This document shows, piece after piece, positions 24,901 through 33,281 of a DNA stretch of 41,126 nucleotides. The position numbers and the translations under genes were made by a program. Under the pieces are notes generated by a model. The model made no database searches. It was not told where the DNA came from and saw only the letters and a list, made by a program, of their open reading frames with translations. Within the stretch, counting starts at the first letter, position 1, and every line of letters begins with the position of its first letter. The stretch is taken from assembly GCA_031266175.1 (NCBI GenBank), contig JAISBN010000125.1:1-41126 (forward strand), read 5' to 3'. Source of the DNA: Treponema sp. GTDB taxonomy: Bacteria > Spirochaetota > Spirochaetia > Treponematales > Breznakiellaceae.

Positions 24901-25469
24901 GCAGGAACGTCAACATCCTCTGTATGGATACGGAGGTGTACTCCAATACCGGTGGCCAGATGTCCAAGGCCACTCCCGTCGGCGCCATCGCCAAGTTTGC
25001 CGCGGCGGGGAAGGAGATCACCAAGAAAGACCTGGGGGCCATGGGGATAAGCTACGGCTATGTTTATGTGGCAAAGATTGCCATGGGCGCGGACATCAAC
25101 CAGACGATCAAGGCCTTTAGGGAAGCGGAAAGCTATGACGGCCCCTCGCTGATCATCGCCTATTCCCACTGCATCAACCACGGCATTGACATGTCGAAGG
25201 GTCTTGATCAGCAAAAGGCGGTGGTTACCTGCGGATTGTGGCCCCTCTTCCGCTACGATCCCCGGCTTAAGGATCAGGAGAAAAATCCCTTCCAGCTGGA
25301 TTCGAAAGAGCCCACCACGGCCCTGGAAGACTTTATGTACAAGGAAGTCCGGTTCAAGAGCCTGAAGGCCGCCAGTCCCGACCGGGCCGACGCCCTTCTG
25401 GCCAAGGCCAAAGCCCAGGCCGGCCGGGTCTACAGGGAATACAAGTACCTGGCCGACAGGCCTTTCTAA
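21912..25469 (+). CDS. nifJ: Pyruvate:ferredoxin (flavodoxin) oxidoreductase
   Basis: This 1185-residue single-chain PFOR oxidises pyruvate with CoA to acetyl-CoA and CO2 and reduces ferredoxin or flavodoxin. The N-terminal domain has YPITPSSPMGE (from residue 28) and the transketolase-like region. Two 4Fe-4S motifs follow, CIQCGRCSAVCSHAC (from Cys695) and CMDCGLCIANCP (from Cys751). The C-terminal TPP domain has CGGCGETPY, NATGCSSIYGGN and GGDGWGYDIGYGGLDH, plus the Cys near SHCINHGID. Length and order match the classic homomeric enzyme. It has its own promoter and sits between two hairpin regions, so it is probably monocistronic. It indicates an anaerobic fermentative metabolism. The symbol por is also used. 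Confidence 0.97.
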   Translation: MSDKKVMIDGNTAAAYVAHALSEVIAIYPITPSSPMGEVSDEFSAQGRKNLWGTIPEVVEMQSEAGAAGAVHGALTTGALSTTFTASQGLLLMIPNMYKIAGELTPTVFHIAARALAASSLSIFGDHQDVMACRQTGWAMLAGNSVQEVMDLAVIAHASTLRSRIPFLHFFDGFRTSHELQKIEEVSYEVMKQMIDDGLVREHRERGLTPENPRIRGTAQNPDTYFQGREGVNKYYDAVSGIVQAEMDKYAALTGRAYHLFDYFGAPDADKVIIIMGSGAETCEETVEYLTGKGEKAGVLKVRLFRPFDAAAFVKALPSTVKSIAVLDRTKDPGALGEPLYEDVRTAIGEIMAGGAAPFKDYPLVLGGRYGLGSKEFTPAMVKAVFDNLGGKKIANFVVGIKDDVLGKSLDYDEHFVLAEEGINEAMFYGLGSDGTVGANKNSIKIIGDAKPELNAQAYFAYDSKKSGGFTVSHLRFGKGAIRRPYLITKADFLACHKFSYMETFDMLANIKEGGTFLLNSPFKAAEVWKEIPLEAQQRIADKKVKFYVIDAAEIARSTGMGSRINTVMQAAYFKISGVLPQDEAVKYMKKFIEKSYGKKGADIVEKNYKTVDAALSAVEEVAYSAPGGSLRMKKPFATAKDSWIREVLGAVSVQEGDKLPVSKIPADGTFPTATTQYEKRAVAERVPAWDPAVCIQCGRCSAVCSHACIRMKYLSAGEAEKAPRGFKTAELKPKPVDNKKVTLIIAAEDCMDCGLCIANCPVSRDPAKPCALSWKSYADDPGYHAEQAEAWDYFQQLPEVPASELNLGTFKGLAFKRPLFEFSGACGGCGETPYVKLLSQLFGDRAVIANATGCSSIYGGNLPTTPYARRADGRGPAWSNSLFEDAAEFGLGMRLTSDKLAVHAKEVAAQAKGEGIAPALIDKLLANSQGDDAAIEEQRKTVDELKAALKNDAKPLARMLLSLADHFIKRSVWILGGDGWGYDIGYGGLDHVIASGRNVNILCMDTEVYSNTGGQMSKATPVGAIAKFAAAGKEITKKDLGAMGISYGYVYVAKIAMGADINQTIKAFREAESYDGPSLIIAYSHCINHGIDMSKGLDQQKAVVTCGLWPLFRYDPRLKDQEKNPFQLDSKEPTTALEDFMYKEVRFKSLKAASPDRADALLAKAKAQAGRVYREYKYLADRPF

Positions 25470-25482
25470 AAAACGTGACCAT

Positions 25483-25562
25483 CCCCCGCCGGTACGGCGG
25501 GGGAAGCCGGAGGAACACGGACCGCGCGGGACTTGCCCGGCGCGGCCCCTGTTCCCCTCCGG
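25483..25562 (+). terminator. Two GC-rich hairpins after nifJ
   Basis: The first is a perfect 9-bp stem, CCCCCGCCG/CGGCGGGGG with loop GTA (25483-25503). The second is a long imperfect stem of about 24 pairs between 25507 and 25562, with CCGGAGG and CCTCCGG at its base. Neither is followed by a T-run, so they may protect the 3' end or act with Rho, rather than being a standard intrinsic terminator. Confidence 0.5.
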
Positions 25563-25635
25563 TTAAGGTCCCAAAAGCCCCTGCAAATTTTCAAAATCGA
25601 TAGTATTTTTTCCGTAAAGGGGGTATATTGTCTCT

Positions 25636-26913
25636 ATGTATCTTACACGATCGCCGGAGATTAGGAGGGTCGGTTTTGTTTCTACCCGTTTTAAGGGAAC
25701 CGACGGGGTATCCCTGGAAACCGTTAAATGGCGGCAGGTCCTGGAAAAAATGGGGTATGACTGCTATTTTTTTTCCGGCTTTTCGGACTGGGACGCGGAA
25801 AAATCCATGGTGGTGGAAGAAGCTTTTTTCAATCACCCCCTTATTCTGGATATTCAGGACCGCTGTTTTGGCTCTACGGTCAGAACCGAAAGCCTTTCCG
25901 GGGAAATACAGGCCGTCCGGTTCCGCCTTAAACGGGCGCTCTATGATTTTGTCGAAACCTTTGCCCTGGATCTGATTATTGCGGAAAACGCCCTGACCAT
26001 CCCCATGAACATTCCCCTGGGACTGGCCATAACGGAATTTATCGCCGAAACAGGCATTCCCGCCATAGCCCACCACCACGACTTTGCCTGGGAACGGCAG
26101 CGTTTTTCCGTCAGCTGCATAGAGGATTACCTTTCCATGTCCTTTCCTCCCCGGCTTCATACCATCAACCATGTGGTGATCAATTCCGAGGCCCGGCAGC
26201 AGCTTTCCTACCGCTGCGGCCTTTCTTCCACCATTATTCCCAATGTCTTTGACTTTGATTCGGAGCCTCCCGTCATGGACGACTATGCCCGCCGCATGAG
26301 GGAAGATATGGAAGTGCGGGACGACGAACTTCTGCTGCTTCAGCCTACCAGGGTGGTTGCCCGTAAAGGCATAGAGCATGCCATAGAACTTGCTTCCCGG
26401 CTCAAGAGCAGAAGCGCCCATCTGTTGATCAGCCACCAGGAGCGGGACGAGGGGTCCGAGTATTTCCAGCGGACCATGGATTATGCGGATCTTTTGGGGG
26501 TCCATGTGATTGTCCGGCCCGACATTATCGGCGCCGAACGGGGCCTCTCCGAGGGGGGGGAAAGAAAGTACAGCCTCTGGGACTGTTACCTGAACGCGGA
26601 TTTTGTTACCTATCCTTCAACCTATGAGGGCTTCGGCAACGCGTTCCTGGAAGCCCTGTGGTTCAGAAAGCCCATGCTGGTAAACCGCTATTCCATATTC
26701 CAGCAGGACATTGAGCCCCTGGATTTTGACGTGGTTGTGATGGATACCTATATTACTCCGGAAACGGTGGATACCGTTAATGCCATCCTGGACAGTCCGG
26801 AAGCGGTAGAGATCATGACGGCTAAAAATTTTGAGCTGGGGAAGTATTTCTTTTCCTTTAAATTACTGGAACAGAGGCTTCGTCAGGTGCTTATGAATTT
26901 CGGTCAGTTGTAG
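25636..26913 (+). CDS. GT4-family glycosyltransferase
   Basis: The 425-residue protein has the GT-B layout. The N-terminal half includes FVSTRFKGTDGVSLETVKW, a typical acceptor-side glycine loop. The C-terminal half has LLLQPTRVVARKGIEHAIEL, VIVRPDIIG and the E-x7-E motif region YEGFGNAFLEALWF. Such enzymes transfer sugar from an NDP-sugar with retention. Similar proteins include mannosylglucosylglycerate-type synthases, but the acceptor cannot be told here. The ATG lacks a ribosome-binding site; TATATT ends 6 bases before it, which would make the message leaderless. The FIST gene starts 7 bases after its stop, so the two are cotranscribed. Confidence 0.82.
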   Translation: MYLTRSPEIRRVGFVSTRFKGTDGVSLETVKWRQVLEKMGYDCYFFSGFSDWDAEKSMVVEEAFFNHPLILDIQDRCFGSTVRTESLSGEIQAVRFRLKRALYDFVETFALDLIIAENALTIPMNIPLGLAITEFIAETGIPAIAHHHDFAWERQRFSVSCIEDYLSMSFPPRLHTINHVVINSEARQQLSYRCGLSSTIIPNVFDFDSEPPVMDDYARRMREDMEVRDDELLLLQPTRVVARKGIEHAIELASRLKSRSAHLLISHQERDEGSEYFQRTMDYADLLGVHVIVRPDIIGAERGLSEGGERKYSLWDCYLNADFVTYPSTYEGFGNAFLEALWFRKPMLVNRYSIFQQDIEPLDFDVVVMDTYITPETVDTVNAILDSPEAVEIMTAKNFELGKYFFSFKLLEQRLRQVLMNFGQL

Positions 26914-26920
26914 GATAGTT

Positions 26921-28081
26921 ATGATAAAAATGCTTTTCGCCCATACAGCGGAAATTGACAATGTGGACGAGGCCCTTTCCCAGATCCATAACCAGCTGGA
27001 CGCGGAAGGGCGCCTGCTCCGCCATTCGGTGGGTATCCTGTATTATTACAGCGATTTTGCCCTGACCGGGGTGGTGCAAAAGCTCTGTTCCCGGTTCGAT
27101 TTTCCCATCGTGGGAGGGACCACCTCCAATTCCGCGGTGCCGGACTCCGGGGAAAACATGAACCTGACCCTGACGATCCTTACCAGTGATGATTGTACTT
27201 TTTCCGCGGGGGTAAGCGATCCCCTGAACCAGGATCCCTTTGTACCGATGGAAAAGCTCTACCGGCAGCTTGCGGGAGACGCCGGCGAAAAGCCCTCCCT
27301 GTTTTTTATTATGACCCCCCATTTAATGGAAGTTACGGGGGACGATTATCTTGCGGCCCTGAACAGTTTAAGCGGCGGCGTTCCGGTTTTCGGCTCCGCG
27401 GCCTTTACCCACACCGTGGATTTTACCGATGTCAAAACCTGTTTTAACGGCGTTGAATATAAAGACAGGCTGGCGTTGATTGCTTTCCGGGGGAACCTTC
27501 ATCCCCGGTTTTTTTGTTCCGTCATTCCGGAAGAACGGATGATTCACCAGCGGGCGTTTATTACCGATTCCTACAAAAACAGGATACGAAAAATCAACGG
27601 GATTCCCGCGGTGCAGTACCTTGAATCCGTCGGCCTTTCGGAGGACGGGAAATTACCCGGTATAGCCACCTTTCCCCTGATTGTGTATACCGGCGACGGT
27701 TCCAGGCTTATCCGTACTATTTTCAAGAATGAGGGCGAAGAACTTTTGTGCAGCGGTTCCATGCCTGTCCATACGTCCCTGGGCATTTCGTTCTGCGACA
27801 GGGAATTTGTCATTGAATCCGCAAAAAAAACGGCCCAGGAGTACACCAGAGCGGCTGCCGCCGGGGAAGCGGGCGGCCTGGCCCTGATCATTTCCTGCGC
27901 CGCCCGCAGATGGACGCTGGGCTCCGATGCTTATGCGGAGATCCGGGCGATTGACTCGGGTTTTGGAAATTTACCCTACCATTTTGCCTATTCCCTCGGT
28001 GAATTTTGTCCCATGGTAAACTCGGGCGGAAAAACGGCAAACTGTTTTCTTAACTATTCCCTCAGCGTTTGCATTATATGA
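26921..28081 (+). CDS. Second FIST-domain sensor protein
   Basis: The 386-residue protein is a clear paralogue of the FIST protein at 9186-10337. Both start MIKML, and equivalent blocks are [36 protein letters not shown] and [11 protein letters not shown]. The canonical SCAGR motif reads SCAAR here. It begins 7 bases after the glycosyltransferase and its stop overlaps the kinase start (ATGA), so it is translationally coupled to a hybrid kinase, as a FIST-kinase pair. It should be cytoplasmic and ligand-sensing; the ligand is unknown. Several His residues are shared with the paralogue only in the PYHF motif. Confidence 0.88.
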   Translation: MIKMLFAHTAEIDNVDEALSQIHNQLDAEGRLLRHSVGILYYYSDFALTGVVQKLCSRFDFPIVGGTTSNSAVPDSGENMNLTLTILTSDDCTFSAGVSDPLNQDPFVPMEKLYRQLAGDAGEKPSLFFIMTPHLMEVTGDDYLAALNSLSGGVPVFGSAAFTHTVDFTDVKTCFNGVEYKDRLALIAFRGNLHPRFFCSVIPEERMIHQRAFITDSYKNRIRKINGIPAVQYLESVGLSEDGKLPGIATFPLIVYTGDGSRLIRTIFKNEGEELLCSGSMPVHTSLGISFCDREFVIESAKKTAQEYTRAAAAGEAGGLALIISCAARRWTLGSDAYAEIRAIDSGFGNLPYHFAYSLGEFCPMVNSGGKTANCFLNYSLSVCII

Positions 28082-30204
28082 CCGGGCCGGAACTGCACGT
28101 AAAAAAGCTGGAACGGGAACTTGGGAACCTCCTGACCACCATGGAGCTTTCGGAACAGGCCTTCAGGGCCCAGCTTCGTTTTCTGTCCATGCTCCAGGAA
28201 GAAAAATCCCGGCAGGAAAAATACCTTAACATGCTGCTGCACGGCAGTACCGATATTATCGTTCTGCTGGACAGGAACTGGCGCATCACTTACTGTACCA
28301 CCGCCCTTCTGGGACTTTTTAAAATTCCCCATTTTGATATGATCCGGGGCAAAACCTTTACCGACGGAATCTGCCGGTATGCGGGCAGAGAAAACTTTCT
28401 TTTGTTAAAGCCGGTTTTCCGGAAATACCCTGCTATCGCCGGTCCCCTGGAGCTGGAATTTACGGTGCATCCCCCGGCGTTAAAAGACCACCGTCATTAC
28501 CGCGTTCACATAACTCCCGTCTTTGACGGGGAAAGCATAGACGGCTATACGGTTCTTGCCCATGATACTACGGAGTTAATCCGGGCCAAGGAAATGGCGG
28601 AAAAGGCCAATGCCGCCAAAAGCAGTTTTTTGGCGGCGATGAGCCATGAAATACGCACCCCCATGAACGCCATCATCGGGATGAGTGAACTGGCCCTGCG
28701 GGAAAATCTGGGCCCCCAGGCGGTGGAGTACCTTTCGGATATCAGGCAGGCGGGGACCAGCCTGCTTTCAATCATCAACGATATTCTGGACTTTTCAAGG
28801 ATCGAGTCGGGGAGTCTTCAGCTGGTGGAGACGCCCTATGAACTTTCTTCCCTGGCCGGCGACGTGATGGGCATCATGCGGATCCAGGTGAATGAAAAGC
28901 CCGTTCAGCTTTTGGCGGAAGTTGATCCCCATATTCCCCCGGTGCTTCTGGGGGATGCGGCCAAGGTACGGCAGATACTTTTCAATCTGCTCAGCAATGC
29001 CGTAAAGTATACCCGCCGGGGTTTTGTCAAACTGGCGGTAAGCTGCCGGGCGGAGGACGGGCGGGCGGAGATTTTTATTGAAGTAAGCGACAGCGGCATC
29101 GGCATAAAAAAAGAGGACATGGACAAGCTTTTCGGTACCTTTATCCGGCTGGATATGGAACGGAACGCCGGCATTGAAGGAAGCGGGCTGGGACTTTCGA
29201 TAACCCGCAGTTTCTGCCGGACCATGGGCGGGGATGTTTCGGCCAAAAGCGTTTACCAGAAAGGATCGGTTTTTACCGCCCGCATTGTCCAGCGGATTGC
29301 CGATCCCCGGTCCCTGCCGGAAGAGAACACGCTGACCGGCAGTTTGCTGCAGGGCCTGTCCGCCCCTTCCCCCGGGGCGGCTTCCTTTGTCTGCCCCGGA
29401 GTCAGGGTTCTGGTGGTGGATGATCTGTGGGTTAACATTAAGATTATCCGGGGACTGCTGAGTCCTTACCGCATAAAGGTTACCCACTGTACCGGCGGGA
29501 AAAAGGCCCTGAGGCTTGTGGAAAAAGAACAGTTTGACTTTATCCTGCTGGATCATATCATGCCGGGCATGGACGGCGTTGAAACCGCCGCCGCCATACG
29601 GGCCCTGAAGAACGGCGGGAATATCCCCCTTATTGCCATGACAGCCAACGCGGCGGCGGGAATCAGGGAGATGTTTTTAAACCAGGGATTTAACGATTAT
29701 ATTTCCAAACCGCTGGATATGCGCAGCCTTGCCGGGCTCATGGAAAAATGGGTCCCCGAATCAAAACGGCAGCCGGCAGACAGGGAAGATGCGGAACGGG
29801 AAGACAGGGACAGGAAAGACGAGGTGTCCGGCGTACTGACGATAAAAGGCCTGGATGAAAAAAGAGGCACCGCCGGGTTTGGGGAATATGTGCGGCTGCT
29901 TAAGCTTTACTGCGACGACATTGAATACCGGCTGCGTTTCCTTGTGCAGGCTGCGGAATCTTCCGCGAAACCGGGGAATAACAGCCGTTATGAATCGACC
30001 CTGCGGATAGTGAAAAATGCTTCGGAAACCGTGGGGGCCACCGCCGTGGTGGCGGCCGCGGTGGAGCTGGAAGAGTCCGCCCGGCAGGGCAGGACCGAAC
30101 CGGAAAAACTTGCCCGGTTTATTAAGGATCTTAAAGCATTCAGGCGGGAACTGCTCCGGATTATAACAGATGATGTTTTGCTTCGGTCCAGTAACGATCC
30201 ATAA
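28078..30204 (+). CDS. Soluble hybrid histidine kinase (PAS-HisKA-HATPase-REC, degenerate HPt)
   Basis: The start is the ATG at 28078 overlapping the FIST stop. The 709-residue protein has an N-terminal coiled coil, PAS (about 60-175), HisKA with [16 protein letters not shown] (His190), HATPase with [10 protein letters not shown] and GSGLGLSI, and a receiver with [12 protein letters not shown] (Asp492). The C-terminal helical domain aligns with the HPt of the other kinase, but the motif reads [12 protein letters not shown]. Arg643 thus sits where the phospho-accepting His should be. The relay must end at the receiver or use a separate HPt. No membrane segment is present. The 3' end overlaps mazG on the other strand by 44 bases. 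Confidence 0.9.
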   Translation: MTGPELHVKKLERELGNLLTTMELSEQAFRAQLRFLSMLQEEKSRQEKYLNMLLHGSTDIIVLLDRNWRITYCTTALLGLFKIPHFDMIRGKTFTDGICRYAGRENFLLLKPVFRKYPAIAGPLELEFTVHPPALKDHRHYRVHITPVFDGESIDGYTVLAHDTTELIRAKEMAEKANAAKSSFLAAMSHEIRTPMNAIIGMSELALRENLGPQAVEYLSDIRQAGTSLLSIINDILDFSRIESGSLQLVETPYELSSLAGDVMGIMRIQVNEKPVQLLAEVDPHIPPVLLGDAAKVRQILFNLLSNAVKYTRRGFVKLAVSCRAEDGRAEIFIEVSDSGIGIKKEDMDKLFGTFIRLDMERNAGIEGSGLGLSITRSFCRTMGGDVSAKSVYQKGSVFTARIVQRIADPRSLPEENTLTGSLLQGLSAPSPGAASFVCPGVRVLVVDDLWVNIKIIRGLLSPYRIKVTHCTGGKKALRLVEKEQFDFILLDHIMPGMDGVETAAAIRALKNGGNIPLIAMTANAAAGIREMFLNQGFNDYISKPLDMRSLAGLMEKWVPESKRQPADREDAEREDRDRKDEVSGVLTIKGLDEKRGTAGFGEYVRLLKLYCDDIEYRLRFLVQAAESSAKPGNNSRYESTLRIVKNASETVGATAVVAAAVELEESARQGRTEPEKLARFIKDLKAFRRELLRIITDDVLLRSSNDP

Positions 30205-31021
30205 GGGCCAAATTTGCCGCCTCCATGGGCCGGCCTTCCTGTTTCATTTTTGTTTCCACATATTTAAACCGTTTGGTAAATTTGGCATTGGCCCGCTGCA
30301 GGGCTATGGAAGGTTCAACCCCGAAAAAACGGCACAGGTTGACCGCTGAAAAAAGAAGATCGCCCAGTTCTTCTTCCAGTTTGCCCGCCGTATCCGGTTT
30401 GTCCGCGCCCTCCGCCCGGGAAGCGGCGGCCCGGGCGGCCTCTTTTACTTCCCCGGTTTCTTCCTGTAATTTGTCGAAGACGCCTTTTACATCGGGCCAG
30501 TCGAATCCCTTTTTGGCGGCTTTTTTCTGAAGTTTCCAAGCCCGGTCCAGAGGAGGCAGGGAACGGGAAACTTCATCCAGAACCGAATCTTTCGGCTTCC
30601 GTCCTTCCTGCTCAACCTTAATCCTGGCCCAGTTAGCAAGAACGTCCGCCGAAGTTAAATCTGAGGCGGGCGTTCCAACTTCCGCCGGGGTTAAGTCCGG
30701 GGCGGATGTTTGCCCGAATACGTGGGGATGCCGCCGTATCAGCTTGGCCGATATGCCGGATAGGACATCGGCGACGGAAAACAGCCCCATCTGTTCGTGC
30801 ATATAGGAAATCATGGTCGTCAGAAGAAACAGATCCCCCAGTTCTTCCCGGATATGGGACGGATCTTTTTCGTCGATGGCTTCGACACATTCGTAGGTCT
30901 CTTCGATAAGGTCTCCCCGCAGGGTATGGGGGCTTTGTTCCCGATCCCAGGGACATCCTCCCTCGCCCCGGAGTTTTTCTACGATACCGCAGAGTTCTTT
31001 AAAAGCAGCGCCGGAATCCAT
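30161..31021 (-). CDS. mazG: MazG nucleoside triphosphate pyrophosphohydrolase
   Basis: The 286-residue protein has the two-copy MazG layout. The N-terminal copy has [20 protein letters not shown], then [12 protein letters not shown] and RRHPHVFG. The C-terminal copy has a matching EEtgEVKEA and [16 protein letters not shown]. The EExxE and ExxD helices bind magnesium. MazG hydrolyses NTPs to NMP and pyrophosphate, as a house-cleaning enzyme that can also lower ppGpp. A linker rich in A, D and T (about residues 108-125) is longer than in E. coli MazG (263 residues). It converges with and overlaps the hybrid kinase gene and diverges from the PilZ gene. Confidence 0.95.
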   Translation of the reverse strand: MDSGAAFKELCGIVEKLRGEGGCPWDREQSPHTLRGDLIEETYECVEAIDEKDPSHIREELGDLFLLTTMISYMHEQMGLFSVADVLSGISAKLIRRHPHVFGQTSAPDLTPAEVGTPASDLTSADVLANWARIKVEQEGRKPKDSVLDEVSRSLPPLDRAWKLQKKAAKKGFDWPDVKGVFDKLQEETGEVKEAARAAASRAEGADKPDTAGKLEEELGDLLFSAVNLCRFFGVEPSIALQRANAKFTKRFKYVETKMKQEGRPMEAANLALMDRYWTEAKHHLL

Positions 31022-31034
31022 GGGTTTATTCTAT

Positions 31035-31061
31035 TGTAATTATGGGATTTTGTGCTAGAAT
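31035..31061 (+). promoter_or_regulatory. Possible promoter of the PilZ-pth operon
   Basis: TTGTAA (31035-31040) and TAGAAT (31056-31061) are 15 bases apart (slightly short). Transcription would begin at or next to the ATG at 31067, so the message may be leaderless. No ribosome-binding site is seen. Confidence 0.35.
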
Positions 31062-31066
31062 GGGGC

Positions 31067-31822
31067 ATGGACCAGAGCGCCTCCGGAAAAAAAATATTCA
31101 TCCTCCATCCCCACAGCGTGATCCAGGATGAACTGCTTGATCTTCTTATTATGTCCGGGTTTGAATCCTATGTTCTGTATGACCACAAACGGGCCCTGAA
31201 ACTGCTGGCCAAATTCCCCGATTCAATCATGTTTGTCAACATCGACGACGGCATGACGGAAAAGGAGTGGGAAGCCTATATCCGGGGTATCCAGGAAAAT
31301 CCCGCGACCAGGGAGTGCAAGCTGGGGATCCTGTCGTACAATACGGATCAGAACCTTATGCGGAAGTATCTGATGGAGCTTGCCCTGCCCTGCGGGTATA
31401 TCCAGCTTAAACTGGGGGTCAGGGAAAGTACCCGGATTATGCTTGGGGCCCTGGAAGCCAACGAAGCCCGGGGCAGGCGTAAGTATATCCGGGCTTTCTG
31501 CGAAGGGGACATTAACGCCACGGTGAACATCAAAAGCGCCGCCGGCTATTATTACGGCAAGATCCTTGATATCAGCGCCGCGGGTATTGCCGCCCGGTTT
31601 GATACTTTCGCGGACCTTCCCCCCAATACCCTGCTCAGGGAGGTACAGCTTAAGCTCCGGGGCGGTCTGGTGCTGACCGACGCTGTTTTGATGGGAAAAC
31701 GGCAGGATAATGTCTGGATATTCCTCTTTGATGTCACCAAAATGAACACGGATCACAAGCTTGTTATCCACCGGTTCATCAAATATACCCTGCAGCACTA
31801 TATCGATACTCTTGAGGGCTGA
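31067..31822 (+). CDS. PilZ-domain protein with N-terminal receiver-like region
   Basis: I chose the ATG at 31067; an in-frame GTG at 31052 is possible. The N-terminal 125 residues look like a receiver fold (IFILHPHSVIQDELLDLL, SIMFVNIDDG, LGILSYN) but lack the usual DD pair and phospho-Asp pattern, so it may be a pseudo-receiver. The C-terminal part (about 135-245) fits PilZ, with GRRKYIRAFC, KILDISAAGIAARF and VLMGKRQDNVWIFLF. PilZ binds cyclic di-GMP through RxxxR and D/NxSxxG; RKYIR and DISAAG match those motifs. It is a c-di-GMP effector candidate. The stop overlaps the pth start (TGATG). Confidence 0.8.
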   Translation: MDQSASGKKIFILHPHSVIQDELLDLLIMSGFESYVLYDHKRALKLLAKFPDSIMFVNIDDGMTEKEWEAYIRGIQENPATRECKLGILSYNTDQNLMRKYLMELALPCGYIQLKLGVRESTRIMLGALEANEARGRRKYIRAFCEGDINATVNIKSAAGYYYGKILDISAAGIAARFDTFADLPPNTLLREVQLKLRGGLVLTDAVLMGKRQDNVWIFLFDVTKMNTDHKLVIHRFIKYTLQHYIDTLEG

Positions 31823-32472
31823 TGCTCGATCTGGCGGTCTTTCTGGGAAATCCCGGCGGCGAATATGAACGGAACCGCCACAACGCGGGGCGGCTTCTGG
31901 CAAGAAAACTTCCCTTTTATGACGATCTTGTCTGGAAAAAAAAGTTCAAATCCTTCTACGCGTCCCTGGAAAGGACCGTAGTGTCTCCCTCCCTTTCCCC
32001 GGCGGGGACTTTACCGCCCCTTCATCTGCTTATGCCCGAAACCTATATGAACCTTTCAGGCCGGGCGGTCCGCGCCGCGGCATCCTTTTTTAAAATTCCC
32101 CCCCGGGGGATTATCGCGGTCCATGATGAGCTTGAACTGCCGCCGGGCACGGTGTCCCTTAAATACGGCGGCGGCCTGGGCGGTCATAACGGCCTGCGGT
32201 CAATGAAGGCGGAACTGGGGACGGCTGATTTTTGGCGGCTCCGCATAGGCATAGGCCGCCCTCCGGGCCGTCTGCCCGGAGAAGGCGGCCCCCCCGGTTC
32301 CGGGGGGGATGTGGCCGGCTGGGTGCTGTCCGACTTCTCCAAAACGGACGCCCTGGAGGGATCCCTGACGGCGGCGGCGGAGCTGCTGGTTCGCGCCTTT
32401 GCGGAAGAGCCGGAATCCCTGCTGCCGGAATGGAAGAAAAAGACAGTGATCCCAACCGCGGATAGATCTTAA
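31822..32472 (+). CDS. pth: Peptidyl-tRNA hydrolase
   Basis: The 216-residue enzyme recycles peptidyl-tRNA released by stalled ribosomes. The conserved residues are present: Asn10 in GNPG, catalytic His20 in RHNAG, the MNLSGRAV substrate loop, the HDELELPPG Asp, and Asn in GGHNGLRS. A glycine/proline-rich insertion (about 148-165, GRPPGRLPGEGGPPGSGG) makes a loop longer than usual. Its start overlaps the PilZ stop, and its stop overlaps the convergent SUMF1 gene's stop by 4 bases. Confidence 0.96.
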   Translation: MLDLAVFLGNPGGEYERNRHNAGRLLARKLPFYDDLVWKKKFKSFYASLERTVVSPSLSPAGTLPPLHLLMPETYMNLSGRAVRAAASFFKIPPRGIIAVHDELELPPGTVSLKYGGGLGGHNGLRSMKAELGTADFWRLRIGIGRPPGRLPGEGGPPGSGGDVAGWVLSDFSKTDALEGSLTAAAELLVRAFAEEPESLLPEWKKKTVIPTADRS

Positions 32473-33281
32473 CCGTTCCGGGCTATCCTGAACCCCAGGC
32501 TGTTGACTTTTATGACCGGCGAATCCCAGATACGGAAGGTGGTTCGCAGCTGGTTCAGGTTGTTAAGATAGGCTCCGCCCCGGTATACCCGCTGTTTTCC
32601 GGCGACACTGCCCTGATAGTCGCTGACCGGCCCCTCGGGATAGTCGGCGTACCAGTCCCAGCACCATTCCCAGACATTGCCGCTCATGTCGTAAAACCCA
32701 AGCCGGTTGGGAAGTTTACTTTTTACCGGGTGGGTGGCTTTTGCCCCGTTCGGGGAAAACCAGCAGTAATCCTGGGGACTGGCGGAAGCGTCCCCGCCAG
32801 CAAAATAGGCTTTTTCTATGGGACCCGCCGGGCCGTGGATTCCCCCCCGGGCGGCATATTCCCATTCGGCTTCGGTGGGAAGGCGGTAGCCCTTTGATTC
32901 CCGGTTCCAGGTGACGTTTCCGCCTTCCACGGTGTAGGCGGGACTAAGGCCCGACCGGAGGCTTAGGGCATTACAGAACAGGACCGCGTCAAGCCAGCTT
33001 ACCGTTTCAACGGGAAGCTGGCTGCCCTTGAACGAGGAGGGGTTTTGGTTCATCACCTCGGCGTAGAGTTCCTGGGTTACCTCTGTTTCGGACAGAAGGA
33101 AAGGGCGGACCGTTGTTTCATGGACCCGTTCGGTAACCCTGAAGGACCCTTCGCTGCTTCCCATAAAAAAGGTTCCCCCCTCGACGGAAATCATGACCGG
33201 ATTAATCAGGGGATCCGCCGCGGCAAGAATAGCCGCTACGGAAAACAGCAGGGCAATGATATGGTATTTTACGCGGTTCAT
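32469..33281 (-). CDS. Secreted SUMF1/FGE-fold protein without the catalytic Cys
   Basis: The 270 residues start with a signal peptide ending near ILAAADP. The rest is the SUMF1 (formylglycine-generating enzyme-like) fold: ISVEGGTFFMGSSEG, LSETEVTQELYAEVM, LPVETVSWLDAVLFCNALS, YRLPTEAEWEYAARGG, MSGNVWEWCWDWY and YRGGAYLNN. In true FGE the C-terminal block has Cys residues that bind copper and oxidise the sulfatase; here the block reads NQLRTTFR, with Leu in place of that Cys. It is therefore probably a structural or binding member of the family, which is common in treponemes. The start overlaps the clpP stop (ATGA), so it belongs to the alr-clpP transcript. Confidence 0.85.
   Translation of the reverse strand: MNRVKYHIIALLFSVAAILAAADPLINPVMISVEGGTFFMGSSEGSFRVTERVHETTVRPFLLSETEVTQELYAEVMNQNPSSFKGSQLPVETVSWLDAVLFCNALSLRSGLSPAYTVEGGNVTWNRESKGYRLPTEAEWEYAARGGIHGPAGPIEKAYFAGGDASASPQDYCWFSPNGAKATHPVKSKLPNRLGFYDMSGNVWEWCWDWYADYPEGPVSDYQGSVAGKQRVYRGGAYLNNLNQLRTTFRIWDSPVIKVNSLGFRIARNG

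Noticed and set aside
25483-25562. Riboswitch between nifJ and the glycosyltransferase
   Set aside because: The two hairpins do not form any riboswitch core I recognise and fit 3'-end structures of nifJ better.
32469-33281. Active formylglycine-generating enzyme (sulfatase activator)
   Set aside because: The C-terminal block has Leu where the catalytic Cys should be, and no sulfatase gene is nearby.
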